A program made the position numbers and the translations under genes. From positions 1 through 64,000 of the forward strand of contig JBPCNO010000186.1 of assembly GCA_051001135.1 (NCBI GenBank): 64,000 bases of DNA, read 5' to 3'. Below are positions 9,444-17,863 of this stretch, piece by piece; position 1 is the first letter of the stretch, and each line of letters starts with the position of its first letter. Below the pieces are notes generated by a model, which saw only the letters and a list, made by a program, of their open reading frames with translations, was not told the origin of the DNA and did not search any database. The stretch is from CAWHMN01 sp051001135. Lineage in GTDB: Bacteria; Acidobacteriota; Terriglobia; Terriglobales; Acidobacteriaceae.

Positions 9444-10007
9444 TTACTTGATTTGCGATTTCTCCAGTTCCGGGAGGATCCCCGCCGCGGTCGTTCGATC
9501 CCCATGGGTATGGCTGGTCTTGCTGAAGAAGATGACGCCCTTGGGGTCGATGAGAAAGGTCGATGGATAGGCCGTCTCATGCGGCGCATCCCAGCGCAGG
9601 CCGTACTGGTTGGTGAAGGCATAGTCCGGATCGATGACCAGATGGAAGTTCGCCGGCAGCGTCTGCTTGCCCATGAACTCCTTGGCCCGCTGTCCCAGGT
9701 CGGCTGGCGGTCCGGGATAGACCAGCAGCACCTGCGCACCGTCCTGTGCGAACTTGCCGGAGTTCTCCATGAAGTCATGCGCCTGCCGCTGGCAATAGGG
9801 ACACTGGTAGCCGGGATAGCCGCGCAGCACCACGAGAACCACCGGACCCTTGGCCGTAAGATCATGCAGGCTGACCGCAACCCCCTCGGGCGTGGAGAGC
9901 GTGAAGTCCGGAGCCTTGCTTCCAGTGGCCGGCGTGGCTGCAAATCCATAGGCGGTGGCGGCGATCAGCAAACAGAGGACCAGCAGTGACTTGATCTTGA
10001 CGGGCAT
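9444..10007 (-). CDS. Peroxiredoxin-like (AhpC/TSA, redoxin) protein, exported
   Basis: 187 residues with an N-terminal hydrophobic signal (SLLVLCLLIAATAYGFA), then a thioredoxin-fold peroxiredoxin domain: GSKAPDFTLSTPEG, LRGYPGYQCPYCQRQ and an ending with FLIDPKGVIFF. The candidate peroxidatic Cys69 and Cys72 form a CPYC pair, so it may reduce peroxides or act as a disulfide reductase in the periplasm. The start at 10007 has AGGAG eight bases upstream; the longer frame to 10070 would bury the signal. A nitroreductase gene starts about 0.75 kb upstream on the same strand. Confidence 0.82.
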   Translation of the reverse strand: MPVKIKSLLVLCLLIAATAYGFAATPATGSKAPDFTLSTPEGVAVSLHDLTAKGPVVLVVLRGYPGYQCPYCQRQAHDFMENSGKFAQDGAQVLLVYPGPPADLGQRAKEFMGKQTLPANFHLVIDPDYAFTNQYGLRWDAPHETAYPSTFLIDPKGVIFFSKTSHTHGDRTTAAGILPELEKSQIK

Positions 10008-10082
10008 AGGTGAGGCTCCTAGGAGGCGTGCGATAGAGAGTGTGGTGCGGAGCCGCGGCTGCATTGCCACGGTGCATACAGA

Positions 10083-10763
10083 TCAGACTCGCGTACAGAT
10101 CTGTTCGAACGGCTTCTTGTGAATGTCGGGAACCGTGGCGTCTTCGGCCGGAAAGCCAGTGGGAATCAGGACGAATGGGCGTTCGTTCTTTGGCCGCTGC
10201 AAGAGTTGACCAAGGAATCCCATGGGAGACGGCGTATGGGTGAGCGAGGCCAGACCGGCCACATGCAGCGCGCATAACAGCATGCCGACCGCAATCCCCA
10301 CCGACTCCTGGACATAGTAGTTCTTGTGCCGATGCTCCGCTCCCGCCGCATCCAGCCACAGGTCATAGTCCTTGCGAAAGACGGCGATCAGATACGGCGC
10401 GGTTTCAAGGAACTCCTTACGCCAGTCCGTGCCCAGGGGTGCCAGGTCGGCGAGCCACTCAGGCGGGCAGCGATGTTCGTAGAACTCCCGCTCCTCCGCC
10501 TCGGCGCCCTCGCGTATGCTGCGCTTTACCGCCGGATCGGTCACCACGACAAAGTGCCAGGGCTGCTTGTTGGCGCCCGAGGGAGCATTCGCCGCCACGG
10601 CGATTGCGTTTTCGATCAGCGAGAAGGGCACCGGGTCGGGAGCGAAGTCGCGCACTGTTCGCCGCGCCAGCATGACCTTGCGAAATGCCTCCGAACGCGT
10701 GTGCTGCTCCGGCGCCGGCAGGCGATCGAACACCAGGGGAGAGAAGGGATAGTCCGTGCTCAC
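10083..10763 (-). CDS. Nitroreductase family protein
   Basis: 226 residues from a proposed GTG start at 10763 (MSTDYPFSP), which has an AGG about eight bases upstream; the frame stays open to 10859. Nitroreductase-fold landmarks are visible: LARRTVRDFAPDPVP for FMN phosphate binding, APSGANKQPWHFVVV, and GIAVGMLLCALHVAGL, with LTHTPSPMGFL near the end. Such FMN enzymes use NAD(P)H to reduce nitro compounds, quinones or flavins in the cytosol; the substrate here is unknown. It is followed by the exported peroxiredoxin gene with a 75-nt gap, so the two may form a small redox operon. Confidence 0.82.
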   Translation of the reverse strand: MSTDYPFSPLVFDRLPAPEQHTRSEAFRKVMLARRTVRDFAPDPVPFSLIENAIAVAANAPSGANKQPWHFVVVTDPAVKRSIREGAEAEEREFYEHRCPPEWLADLAPLGTDWRKEFLETAPYLIAVFRKDYDLWLDAAGAEHRHKNYYVQESVGIAVGMLLCALHVAGLASLTHTPSPMGFLGQLLQRPKNERPFVLIPTGFPAEDATVPDIHKKPFEQICTRV

Positions 10764-11084
10764 GTACACAGCCTCGATTGTTGCCGAAAAGGATTTGGTT
10801 CCACAGGCAATGCTATCTCCGCATGAAAGCAATCCCGGGAGACACAGCCGTGCGCGCATCTCACGCGAGCAGTACCTGCCGCGTAGGACGCAGGAAGACT
10901 CCGATGGTTACAGGAGGGTCGTGTCCGAGATACCGGTTCGTCTCAGGTGAGCGTGTCTCAGTCTTGAGCCTGATCTTCTTCAATGAAGGAAGTGCTCCAT
11001 GCTGAGCCTGCTAGAACAAGACGCGGGCGGACTGCTCACCTTAGCGGATGGCTACTGTCGCGGATGCTGAGCGGCTACACCCGG
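10764..11084. other. Intergenic region, no gene recognised
   Basis: About 320 nt between the nitroreductase start and the esterase stop, both on the minus strand. Short frames are present but none has a family match or convincing ribosome binding site. It should contain the nitroreductase promoter and the esterase terminator; I could not place either. Confidence 0.4.
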
Positions 11085-12221
11085 CTACTTGCTCAGCTTC
11101 TCCCAGTGCTCGTCATGGCGATCGTCGTGGTAGAGGATGCCGGTCACATGGCCACTCGCGTCTTTTTCAAACGTGAGCCGGACCGAGCTTCCGCTGGGAT
11201 AGAAGAAGGTGACATTGTTCTCCGCCAGTAGTTCGGTCAGATCGCCGGTGCGGTTCTTCGAGAACAGGCGATCGCCCTCGCGCAAGATCGTGACCTGGCG
11301 CACCTCGCCATCGTAGTACTCGCCTTCATAGGCGGTGTAGATGTTGGGATCGACGTGCACCGCAGGCGGGTGCAGCGGGATAATACGTTTCTCCGCATCC
11401 GGCCGTGAGGCCGCTATCTGCGAGAGATGATGGGCCAGCAGCCACGCCGGCAGGGACGGGTCGGCGTAGGCCTTGTCCCACGCGTTGTGATGCCAGCCTT
11501 CGTACTCCCACAGCCGCACATTGCCGCCGCTCGCGCTTAGCGCCTGGTACATGATCTCCGACTGCTTGGGCGTAACCACCGGATCGAGCAGGCCGTGGAA
11601 CATCCACACCGGGGTCTTGCCGATGGCCTGTGTGTACGCCGCGGGCAGCACATTCTGCAGCCTCCAGCGTCGCGGCTCGTAGGACCAGAAGATGCCGCCG
11701 GATACCGGCACGATGGCGGCGAACCGTCCCGGGTGGTCCTTCGCGATCTCCCAGGCGCCGTAGCCGCCCAGCGAAAGGCCGGTCAGATAGAGTTGTTCCG
11801 GATTGCCGTGGAACTCCTTTACCTCGGCTTCGAGCGCCGCCAGTGCCATGGCCATCATGTCCGGATCGGTCCAGTGATGATGGCTGTAGGGCACCTGCGG
11901 CATCACCACCACGAAGGGCCAGCGCTCCGGGTGCGCGCGGATGGCGTTCGGCAGGCCCACCTGCGTCTCGTCCAGTCCATCGGAGCCGCGCTCTCCGGAG
12001 CCGTGCAGGAACAGGATCATGGGCCAGGTGCGATGCGGGTCGTAGTCCATGGGCAGATACACGTCGTAGCGGTAGACGCTGCCGTTCAGGGCGATGGTGC
12101 GGTTGAGGAAGCCGGTGTCCTGCCGGTGGGGCGGATCCTTGCGCGCCTGGGCGGTCCAGGGGAGCGCGAACACAAGACAGGCGACGAGCTGGGGAGTGAA
12201 CCGCATCCGTGGAGGAAGCAT
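11085..12221 (-). CDS. Secreted alpha/beta hydrolase (feruloyl/PHB-depolymerase-type esterase) with C-terminal DUF3471-like domain
   Basis: 378 residues with a signal peptide (LVACLVFALPWTAQA). The hydrolase core shows the oxyanion region ILFLHGSGERG, nucleophile elbow LTGLSLGGYGAW, acid region GLLDPVVTP and histidine region EGWHHNAW, so the Ser-Asp-His triad is complete. About 85 C-terminal residues (YEGEYYDGEVRQVTILREGD ... RLTFEKDASGHVTG) resemble the DUF3471 domain often attached to secreted hydrolases. It probably cleaves ester bonds in plant polymers or polyesters outside the cytoplasm. The start at 12221 has AGGG eight bases upstream; 12206 is an alternative. The longer frame to 12905 is not a gene. 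Confidence 0.82.
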   Translation of the reverse strand: MLPPRMRFTPQLVACLVFALPWTAQARKDPPHRQDTGFLNRTIALNGSVYRYDVYLPMDYDPHRTWPMILFLHGSGERGSDGLDETQVGLPNAIRAHPERWPFVVVMPQVPYSHHHWTDPDMMAMALAALEAEVKEFHGNPEQLYLTGLSLGGYGAWEIAKDHPGRFAAIVPVSGGIFWSYEPRRWRLQNVLPAAYTQAIGKTPVWMFHGLLDPVVTPKQSEIMYQALSASGGNVRLWEYEGWHHNAWDKAYADPSLPAWLLAHHLSQIAASRPDAEKRIIPLHPPAVHVDPNIYTAYEGEYYDGEVRQVTILREGDRLFSKNRTGDLTELLAENNVTFFYPSGSSVRLTFEKDASGHVTGILYHDDRHDEHWEKLSK

Positions 12222-12305
12222 AGCAGTAGCCCTGTCCGGAACGGCAGTGACCCTCCAGCATCTTTTGCGGCTATCGCTAGTGTCCCGGGGATATTCCGGA
12301 ATAGA

Positions 12306-12860
12306 ATGCGGCGCATGATGGAGCGCGACCTGGCCCGCCTGTGGGAAGCACACACGCAGTATGAATTTGCCACGCCGGACGTGGAAGCGACCCTGGCCAC
12401 CATGGTCGATGACGCCTATGTCAATCATGTCCCGGTGATGACGGGCGGCGTGGGCAAGCCTGCGTTGCGCGAGTTCTATGGCCGCGACTTCATCCCCTGC
12501 ATTCCGCCGGACTTTCAGATGAGATCTCTTTCGCGCACGGTTGGCAAGGACAGCCTGGTGGACGAGATGCTCACCTCCTTCACCCACACCATCGCGATGC
12601 CCTGGATGCTGCCCGGTCTCCCTCCTACTCACCGCCGGGTCGAGATCGGCATCGTCGCGATCGTGAGCTTCCGGGGAGACAAGCTCGCGCACGAACATAT
12701 CTATTGGGACCACGCCTCCGTGCTGAAGCAGATCGGCTTGCTGACGGATCCAGCGCTTCCGGTCTTTGGCGCGGAGACGGCGCGCAAGCTGGTTGAACTC
12801 GAGGCGAACTGCGCCGCTTCTGCTGCTGCAATCTCTGCGCGTCAGCTTTCCACCGGATAG
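12306..12860 (+). CDS. NTF2-like / SnoaL-type protein
   Basis: 184 residues of a cone-shaped NTF2-like fold, judged from the helix WEAHTQYEFATPDVEATLATM, the acidic pocket segment DDAYVNHVPVMTGGVG and the closing strands EIGIVAIVSFRGDKLAHEHIYWD (in two parts). Related proteins are described as SnoaL-like or as companions of dienelactone hydrolases; the substrate is unknown. The ATG at 12306 is used here, with ATGs at 12315 and 12318 as alternatives. It is divergent from the secreted esterase with 84 nt between starts. Confidence 0.65.
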   Translation: MRRMMERDLARLWEAHTQYEFATPDVEATLATMVDDAYVNHVPVMTGGVGKPALREFYGRDFIPCIPPDFQMRSLSRTVGKDSLVDEMLTSFTHTIAMPWMLPGLPPTHRRVEIGIVAIVSFRGDKLAHEHIYWDHASVLKQIGLLTDPALPVFGAETARKLVELEANCAASAAAISARQLSTG

Positions 12861-12963
12861 AACATTCGTGCTGGAACGAGGGCTCTGCCTGACCCTCGTT
12901 CCCATGCCGACCCCATTCCCTCAAGCTTGACGGCCGGAAACGCCACACCCACGTGAGCTGGGC

Positions 12964-14844
12964 TTAGCGGCCCGAAGAACTCCCTTTCAGCCGGTAGACA
13001 TGGACGTAATCGAAATCCATGGTAAAGCCGGCGGCGTTCTCTGCCGAGATTCCGATGCGGGCGCCGGAGCCGAGCGCATGCTGCCATGTGCCGCCCTTGG
13101 TCCAGTGCTCGCCGTCGGTGCTGGAGTAAGCGGTGTATAGCTCGCCCGCATTGCCGTTGCTGTGCTTCACGATGCGCAACCAGGTAGTTCTGGCTGCCTG
13201 GCCGGCCACCTGATGGTCATAGGTAGGATAGTTCTGCGGTACCGGGCCGATCTGCTTGCCGAACTCGGTCTGCCGCGTATCGAATATCGACACAAGGTCA
13301 AGCTTGATGCTGTTCAGGTCGTTGCCGTAGATGAAGAGAGCGCCCTGCGCGAAGTTGTAACAGCAACTGTTATCGAAAGGAACGCTCGACGTCACCTTGG
13401 TTTCGACCATCCAGTCGTCCGTGGCCGGGACCGGCTCGCCCAGAATTGCAACGGAGGCCGGCGAACCGTTCTCGTCCGGGCCCTGCGTCTGCACCTCGTA
13501 CGCGTTGCCGGTGAGGGTATAGGTGTTGTTGGCTTGTGGATGGATGAAGTGCCACTGCGACGAAAGAGTGCTCGTGTTGAAGTCGTCGGAGAGCTCCGGG
13601 ATCAGCTTGCCGGCCTGGTCCACCGGCTGGAAGCGCGGGCGGTACTGGTTGTACTGGATCGGCTGTGCGGCGGGCGCGGGCTGCCGGGTTGCGGATGCAT
13701 AGTAGCCTCCGCGGACCACCGGCCAGTCGTTGACCCAATCCACCGGGTCAATCAACGCAGGGCGCCGCGTCACGCCGGGAAATCCTGCGAAGTACGGGGC
13801 CTGCTGATCCACGGCATGGTAGAGCATGTAGTCCTGTCCGGAGTCGTCCTGAAAGAGCACGTTGCCGCCCGGCCCTACCCACCGATTCCCATTGGCTGCC
13901 ATGGCGAAGGTCCCGCCCGGAGCGAAGCTGGTTAGCGCCGCGCCATTCTTGTCGAAAAAGGGGCCCATGGGCGAACGGGCGCGGCCCACCAGGACGGTGT
14001 AACCGCTCAAGGGGCCGTCGCAGCAACCCGCTGTCGAAAAGAAGAGATAGTAGTAGCCGTTGTGCTTCCAGAAGCTGGCGCCCTCGCCGAAGTTGTCGAT
14101 GCCGACCAAGGTCTCGGATGAGGCGTCCGAGGTGAGGCCGTCGGCGGAGAGCTTGCGCACGCTGATCCCGCCAAAGAAGCTGCCATAGGAGATGTAGAGC
14201 TGACCGCTGTCGTCCGCGATCACATCCGGATCGATGACGGCGCGTTTGGAGCCGGCACAGCAGAATGCCGCCTCTGAGGCGACTGCGGGCGCCCCGCTAT
14301 CCGTCCATGGGCCGGCCGGGCTGCTGCTGGTAGCTACACCGATCGCCGCGCCGCCGCCGGGGGTATTCGGAGCGACGTAATACATGTAGTACTTTCCGTT
14401 GAGCTGTTTAACGGCAGGCGCCCAGAACTGGGCCGTGGCATTGCCCACCCAGGCCGGCGTGTGCTGAAAAGCATCCCCGATATAGCTCCAGTGAATGAGG
14501 TCGTAGGAGCGGTATTGCGTGATCAGGTGGAGCCGGAGGTTTCCATTCGCGTCGACGTCGCTCGAGTTCAGCGGGTCGCCGGTGCAGTAGAGATACCATG
14601 TGTCACCGTCATGGTTACGATATCTAAAGATGGCGGGGTCGGGACAACTGACTGCCGGGCTTCCATCGGTCAACTGCAAGGTCAGCGGATTGGTATAGGT
14701 GTGGGGAAAGCGGTAGTTGGGCGGTGGCCCTGCAGCGGCCGAACTTTGGCTCTGAGCGTTGCTTGACGCCAGCGCGGCGATGCAGAAGAGGACGAAGAAG
14801 AACGACGCGAAGCGTGAACTAAAGGAACGAGAGCGGGGGTACAT
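12964..14844 (-). CDS. Glycoside hydrolase family 43 protein (arabinanase-type), secreted
   Basis: 626 residues with signal peptide (FASFFFVLFCIAALASSNA). The GH43 five-bladed propeller starts at SCPDPAIFRY, with Asp69 as probable catalytic base. IDPDVIADDSGQLYISYGS follows and FGEGASFWKHNGYYYLFFS carries the probable acid Glu. The last 200 or so residues (DDFNTSTLSSQWHFIHP ... WLRIVKHSN) form a concanavalin-like beta-sandwich. It probably releases arabinose or xylose from plant cell-wall polysaccharide in the periplasm or outside. The start at 14844 has GGAG eight bases upstream. A LacI-like operator lies 40 nt upstream. Confidence 0.88.
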   Translation of the reverse strand: MYPRSRSFSSRFASFFFVLFCIAALASSNAQSQSSAAAGPPPNYRFPHTYTNPLTLQLTDGSPAVSCPDPAIFRYRNHDGDTWYLYCTGDPLNSSDVDANGNLRLHLITQYRSYDLIHWSYIGDAFQHTPAWVGNATAQFWAPAVKQLNGKYYMYYVAPNTPGGGAAIGVATSSSPAGPWTDSGAPAVASEAAFCCAGSKRAVIDPDVIADDSGQLYISYGSFFGGISVRKLSADGLTSDASSETLVGIDNFGEGASFWKHNGYYYLFFSTAGCCDGPLSGYTVLVGRARSPMGPFFDKNGAALTSFAPGGTFAMAANGNRWVGPGGNVLFQDDSGQDYMLYHAVDQQAPYFAGFPGVTRRPALIDPVDWVNDWPVVRGGYYASATRQPAPAAQPIQYNQYRPRFQPVDQAGKLIPELSDDFNTSTLSSQWHFIHPQANNTYTLTGNAYEVQTQGPDENGSPASVAILGEPVPATDDWMVETKVTSSVPFDNSCCYNFAQGALFIYGNDLNSIKLDLVSIFDTRQTEFGKQIGPVPQNYPTYDHQVAGQAARTTWLRIVKHSNGNAGELYTAYSSTDGEHWTKGGTWQHALGSGARIGISAENAAGFTMDFDYVHVYRLKGSSSGR

Positions 14845-14883
14845 AGGGGATGCTCCAACGGGGAATAATCAGCCGGGAGCTAC

Positions 14884-14897
14884 TGTAATCGCTTACA
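14884..14897. promoter_or_regulatory. Candidate LacI/GalR-family operator
   Basis: TGTAATCGCTTACA is an inverted repeat (TGTAA ... TTACA around a central CG), 40 nt upstream of the GH43 start. LacI-family regulators typically bind palindromes with a central CG and TGTAA-type arms. It would place the GH43 gene under sugar control. No LacI gene is present in the window. Confidence 0.5.
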
Positions 14898-14979
14898 TAC
14901 ATGGCTTGCAAGGATCGGAGGCCGGCGCGGTGCTTTTCTTTCAGGAACAAAGCTAACCCCAACAACAAGAGCGCCCGAC

Positions 14980-16458
14980 CTAGCTGCTAAGCGTCTCCTG
15001 CAGCTTGTTCAGCGTCCGGTTCAGGTCTTTGTCGGAGCGGCGCTCTTCATCGATCTTTGCAATCGAGTGCATCACGGTGGTGTGATGTTTGCCGCCGAAC
15101 TGGCGGCCGATCTCCGGCAGCGACGCCTCGGTCATCTGCTTGGCCAGATACATCGCAATCTGCCGTGGCACCACCACCGCGCGCGAGTTGTTCTTCTGTT
15201 TCAGCTCGCCGATGCGCATGCCGAACTGCTCGGCCACCACACGCTGGATGGTCTCGATGGTGATCTTGCGCACCTGCGTGTCGATGAATTGCTTCAGGCA
15301 CTGCTGCGCCGTGGGCAGCGTGATCTCGACGCCGTTGAGGCTGGTCCACGCCAGCAGCCGCACCAGCGCCCCTTCGAGCTCGCGAATGTTGGTGCGGATG
15401 TTCGACGCCATGAAGAGCGCGACATCGGTCGGCAGTTGTACCTGCTCGCTCTCCGCCTTCTGCTGCAGGATTGCGACCTTGGTTTCAAGATCGGGCGGCT
15501 GGATGTCGGCGATCAGCCCCCACTCGAAGCGCGAGCGCAGGCGTTCTTCCAGACCAGAGAGATCCTTGGGCGGCCGGTCCGACGCAATCACAATCTGCTT
15601 CATGTTTTCGTGCAGCGTATTGAAGGTGTGGAAGAACTCGTCCTGCGTCCGCTCCTTGGAGGCGATGAACTGGATGTCGTCGATCAGCAGCACATCCACG
15701 CCACGATACTTGTCGCGGAAGCTGGACATTCCCTTCGCCGACTCGTTGCGCACATGGGAGATCAGCTCATTGGTGAACTTTTCGCTCGACGCGTAGCAGA
15801 TCGCCGCTTGCGGCTGCCGGCGTTTTACCTCATGGCCGATGGCATGCATCAGGTGCGTCTTGCCCAGACCCACACCGCCGTAGAGAAAGAGCGGATTGTC
15901 GGCCTTCGATGGGCGTTCCGCGACGGCCTCGGCCGCCGCGCGCGCGAACTGGTTGCCCGCTCCGGCCACGAAGCCGTCGAAGGTGTAGCGCGGATTCAGT
16001 TGTGCGGCGGAGTTCCAGTCGAAACGCGCCTGTTGCGGTCCCCCGGCTGTACTCGAAGCGGTTGTGGCGTCAGGCCGTGCCGCACTGGCTCCTATCCCAC
16101 CTGCTCCCGCCGCGCTGGACCCTGGCGCGTTCGGCCCGTGAGCAGAGGACGGCGGAAATCCGCCATCGTCGCGCAGCCGTGGCGCGGACGGATCGTTCTC
16201 CGGTGTCACAAAATTGACTTCGTCGAGCTCCAGCCCCAGCCTGTCGATCGCTTCCTGGATCAGGTCGCCGTACCTGTCCCCCACATGCTGAAACTCCGGC
16301 GCGGGGATGCGCACGAACAGCGTTCGACCGTTCACCTGGCTCATCCGCGTGGGTTTGAGCCAGGTATTGAACGATTGCCGATTTACTTTTTTCTCCAGAG
16401 CTCCAAGGATGCGTGTCCAGGGATCGAGTACGGCCGAAGCTGTTGGTACAAAAGACAT
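14980..16458 (-). CDS. dnaA: Chromosomal replication initiator protein DnaA
   Basis: 492 residues. Domain I is at about 1-85 and a long Ala/Gly/Ser-rich domain II linker at about 90-150. The AAA+ domain has Walker A GGVGLGKT (194-201) and Walker B LLIDDIQF. The C-terminal DNA-binding domain has the signature GGKHHTTVMHSIAKI. It melts oriC and loads the helicase. The start at 16458 has AAGGA five bases upstream. It is divergent from rpmH across about 600 nt. Confidence 0.97.
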   Translation of the reverse strand: MSFVPTASAVLDPWTRILGALEKKVNRQSFNTWLKPTRMSQVNGRTLFVRIPAPEFQHVGDRYGDLIQEAIDRLGLELDEVNFVTPENDPSAPRLRDDGGFPPSSAHGPNAPGSSAAGAGGIGASAARPDATTASSTAGGPQQARFDWNSAAQLNPRYTFDGFVAGAGNQFARAAAEAVAERPSKADNPLFLYGGVGLGKTHLMHAIGHEVKRRQPQAAICYASSEKFTNELISHVRNESAKGMSSFRDKYRGVDVLLIDDIQFIASKERTQDEFFHTFNTLHENMKQIVIASDRPPKDLSGLEERLRSRFEWGLIADIQPPDLETKVAILQQKAESEQVQLPTDVALFMASNIRTNIRELEGALVRLLAWTSLNGVEITLPTAQQCLKQFIDTQVRKITIETIQRVVAEQFGMRIGELKQKNNSRAVVVPRQIAMYLAKQMTEASLPEIGRQFGGKHHTTVMHSIAKIDEERRSDKDLNRTLNKLQETLSS

Positions 16459-16859
16459 ACACTTCCTTCATGGCAGACGCCAAGAAAAGCTGCGCGAAAC
16501 CCGCATCGCGTCACAAATAAGAAAAGCGCGCCGCTGTCGCGAAGAAGGGGAAGACGGGATAGGCGCGAGGCCTTTCGCTGCTTCCTCATCCTGTTCGGGG
16601 ACTGTGTTTTCTCCCGGTTCAACGCCGGGGCCGCAGGCTCAGCTCGATCCGAAAACGGGTTTTGGGACGTAGCAGAAATCAGTTGTGAACGGAGCCGATA
16701 CTAGCACAATCCGCCGGTTGAAATTTCGGATTTGTCAGCTATAAGACAATTCGTTCTGAAGTTGCACCGTGCAGTGTGAAGACCGCGCCTGACACGGCGA
16801 AGACCATTATCGTGTTTGCGTTTTCCGCGCGCATGGTGTTAGCGAACGGCGTGGCTCCT

Positions 16860-16917
16860 TCGTTCCCTCGTTCGTTCCATTCCTTCGTTCCGTGCCTTTG
16901 TTTCCGCTCCTCGTTCC
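16860..16917. repeat. Array of TCGTTCC motifs spaced 12-14 nt
   Basis: TCGTTCC occurs at 16860, 16872, 16885 and 16911, with a degenerate copy (TGTTTCC) at 16899, giving steps of 12, 13, 14 and 12 nt. The array lies in the dnaA-rpmH gap just upstream of the rpmH promoter. Confidence 0.6.
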
Positions 16918-16976
16918 ATTGAGAGCTTCACTCACGGCTTGCTGAGCCGCCGAACGCCTCTTCGGCAGAGCCAGCT

Positions 16977-17005
16977 TTGGACGTTTCAGCCGGATCGGCT
17001 ATACT
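16977..17005 (+). promoter_or_regulatory. Promoter of rpmH-rnpA operon
   Basis: TTGGAC at 16977-16982 and TATACT at 17000-17005 are separated by exactly 17 nt. The -10 matches the TATAAT consensus at five of six positions. Transcription would start about 50 nt before the rpmH ATG. Confidence 0.6.
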
Positions 17006-17061
17006 CGAGACTTGCCCATCAGGCAGATCTCTCAACAAAGCAAACAGGAGCACCGCGTCCG

Positions 17062-17217
17062 ATGCCCAAGCGTACATTTCAACCCAACCGCCGTCACCGC
17101 TCGAAGACCCACGGCTTCCGCGCGCGGATGAAGACCAGGAGCGGAGCTGCCGTACTCTCGCGCCGCCGCGCCAAGGGCCGTCATCGCGTCTCCGTATCTC
17201 CGGGCTACCGCGACTAG
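17062..17217 (+). CDS. rpmH: 50S ribosomal protein L34
   Basis: A very basic 51-residue protein beginning MPKRTFQPNRRHRSKTHGF, the L34 signature, and containing RMKTRSGAAVLSRRRAKGR. AGGAG lies at 17046-17050. It heads the conserved rpmH-rnpA-yidD-yidC-jag-mnmE cluster. Confidence 0.97.
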   Translation: MPKRTFQPNRRHRSKTHGFRARMKTRSGAAVLSRRRAKGRHRVSVSPGYRD

Positions 17218-17302
17218 GCGGGGACGCAGCAGCGTCCCCCGAAGCCCGTTCCAAAATCGCAGCCCCTGCGATGCTCCTTCCGCGTGATATGCGGACCTGA
17301 CT

Positions 17303-17863
17303 ATGGCGGACCTCAAGATCATTGCGCCGGAGATCATCGCAGCGGAAGACGATCAGGTTTCCGGTGCTCTTCCTGCAATTAATCCCCGGCCCCTGAGTTG
17401 GCGCCTGCACCGCCACGCCGACTACCAGCGCGTCTACAAAGCAACCCGCAAGCAGTTTGCCTCGCTCATGACCTATTTCGCGGTAGCGCGGACACCTGCG
17501 TTCACGCACAGTGTCGGCCCGCGGGTTGGACTGACCGCGGGGCGAGTGCTGGGCAACGCCGTGGAGCGCAACCGGATCAAGCGGCGTATGCGCGCAGCGG
17601 TGCGGCAAAACCTTCCCCATCTGACCCTCGATGTCGACGTGGTGCTGCATCCCAAGCGCACTGTGCTGGAGGCGGAGTTCGGTAGCCTCACCGCGGACAT
17701 CCAGCGCATCTTTCTCAAGGTCGAGCGGCAGCTACGCTCCGGCGCGGCAACGCATCCGTCGCAACGGACGACACAGCAGATCGGACAGCAGAGCAGGCAA
17801 GAGACCGGGCAGCAGACCAGGCAAGAGACCGGGCAGCAGACCAGGCAGGGTACGGCGCAATGA
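17303..17863 (+). CDS. rnpA: Ribonuclease P protein component
   Basis: 186 residues. RnpA binds the RNase P RNA and helps it mature tRNA 5' ends. The RNR signature is at residues 89-94 (ERNRIKRRMR), preceded by the central hydrophobic strand RVGLTAGRVLG. The core starts at about residue 31, so there is an N-terminal extension of about 30 residues. The C-terminal tail after residue 150 is an unusual Gln/Thr/Arg-rich tandem repeat absent from standard RnpA. No good ribosome binding site is seen before the ATG at 17303. It overlaps yidD by 4 nt. Confidence 0.93.
   Translation: MADLKIIAPEIIAAEDDQVSGALPAINPRPLSWRLHRHADYQRVYKATRKQFASLMTYFAVARTPAFTHSVGPRVGLTAGRVLGNAVERNRIKRRMRAAVRQNLPHLTLDVDVVLHPKRTVLEAEFGSLTADIQRIFLKVERQLRSGAATHPSQRTTQQIGQQSRQETGQQTRQETGQQTRQGTAQ
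17786..17857 (+). repeat. Three 24-nt tandem repeats in the rnpA 3' end
   Basis: Units at 17786-17809, 17810-17833 and 17834-17857 encode QQSRQETG, QQTRQETG and QQTRQGTA. The first two are nearly identical in DNA and the third is diverged at its end. They form the C-terminal tail of RnpA just before the yidD overlap. Confidence 0.85.

Larger units (their letters stand above)
16459..17061. other. dnaA-rpmH divergent intergenic region; candidate origin neighbourhood
   Basis: About 600 nt with no gene. In many bacteria the segment between dnaA and rpmH holds oriC. I found no match to the DnaA box TTATNCACA, so this is not called an origin. It does hold a short AT-richer part (about 16690-16770), an array of TCGTTCC motifs (16860-16917) and a good rpmH promoter. 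Confidence 0.5.

Noticed and set aside
11595..12305. N-terminal extension of the NTF2-like frame
   Set aside because: It lies antisense to the secreted esterase; the NTF2-like domain starts at 12306.
15067..16704. 545-codon plus-strand frame opposite dnaA
   Set aside because: A shadow of GC-rich antisense codon bias; dnaA is certain on the other strand and the frame has no family features.
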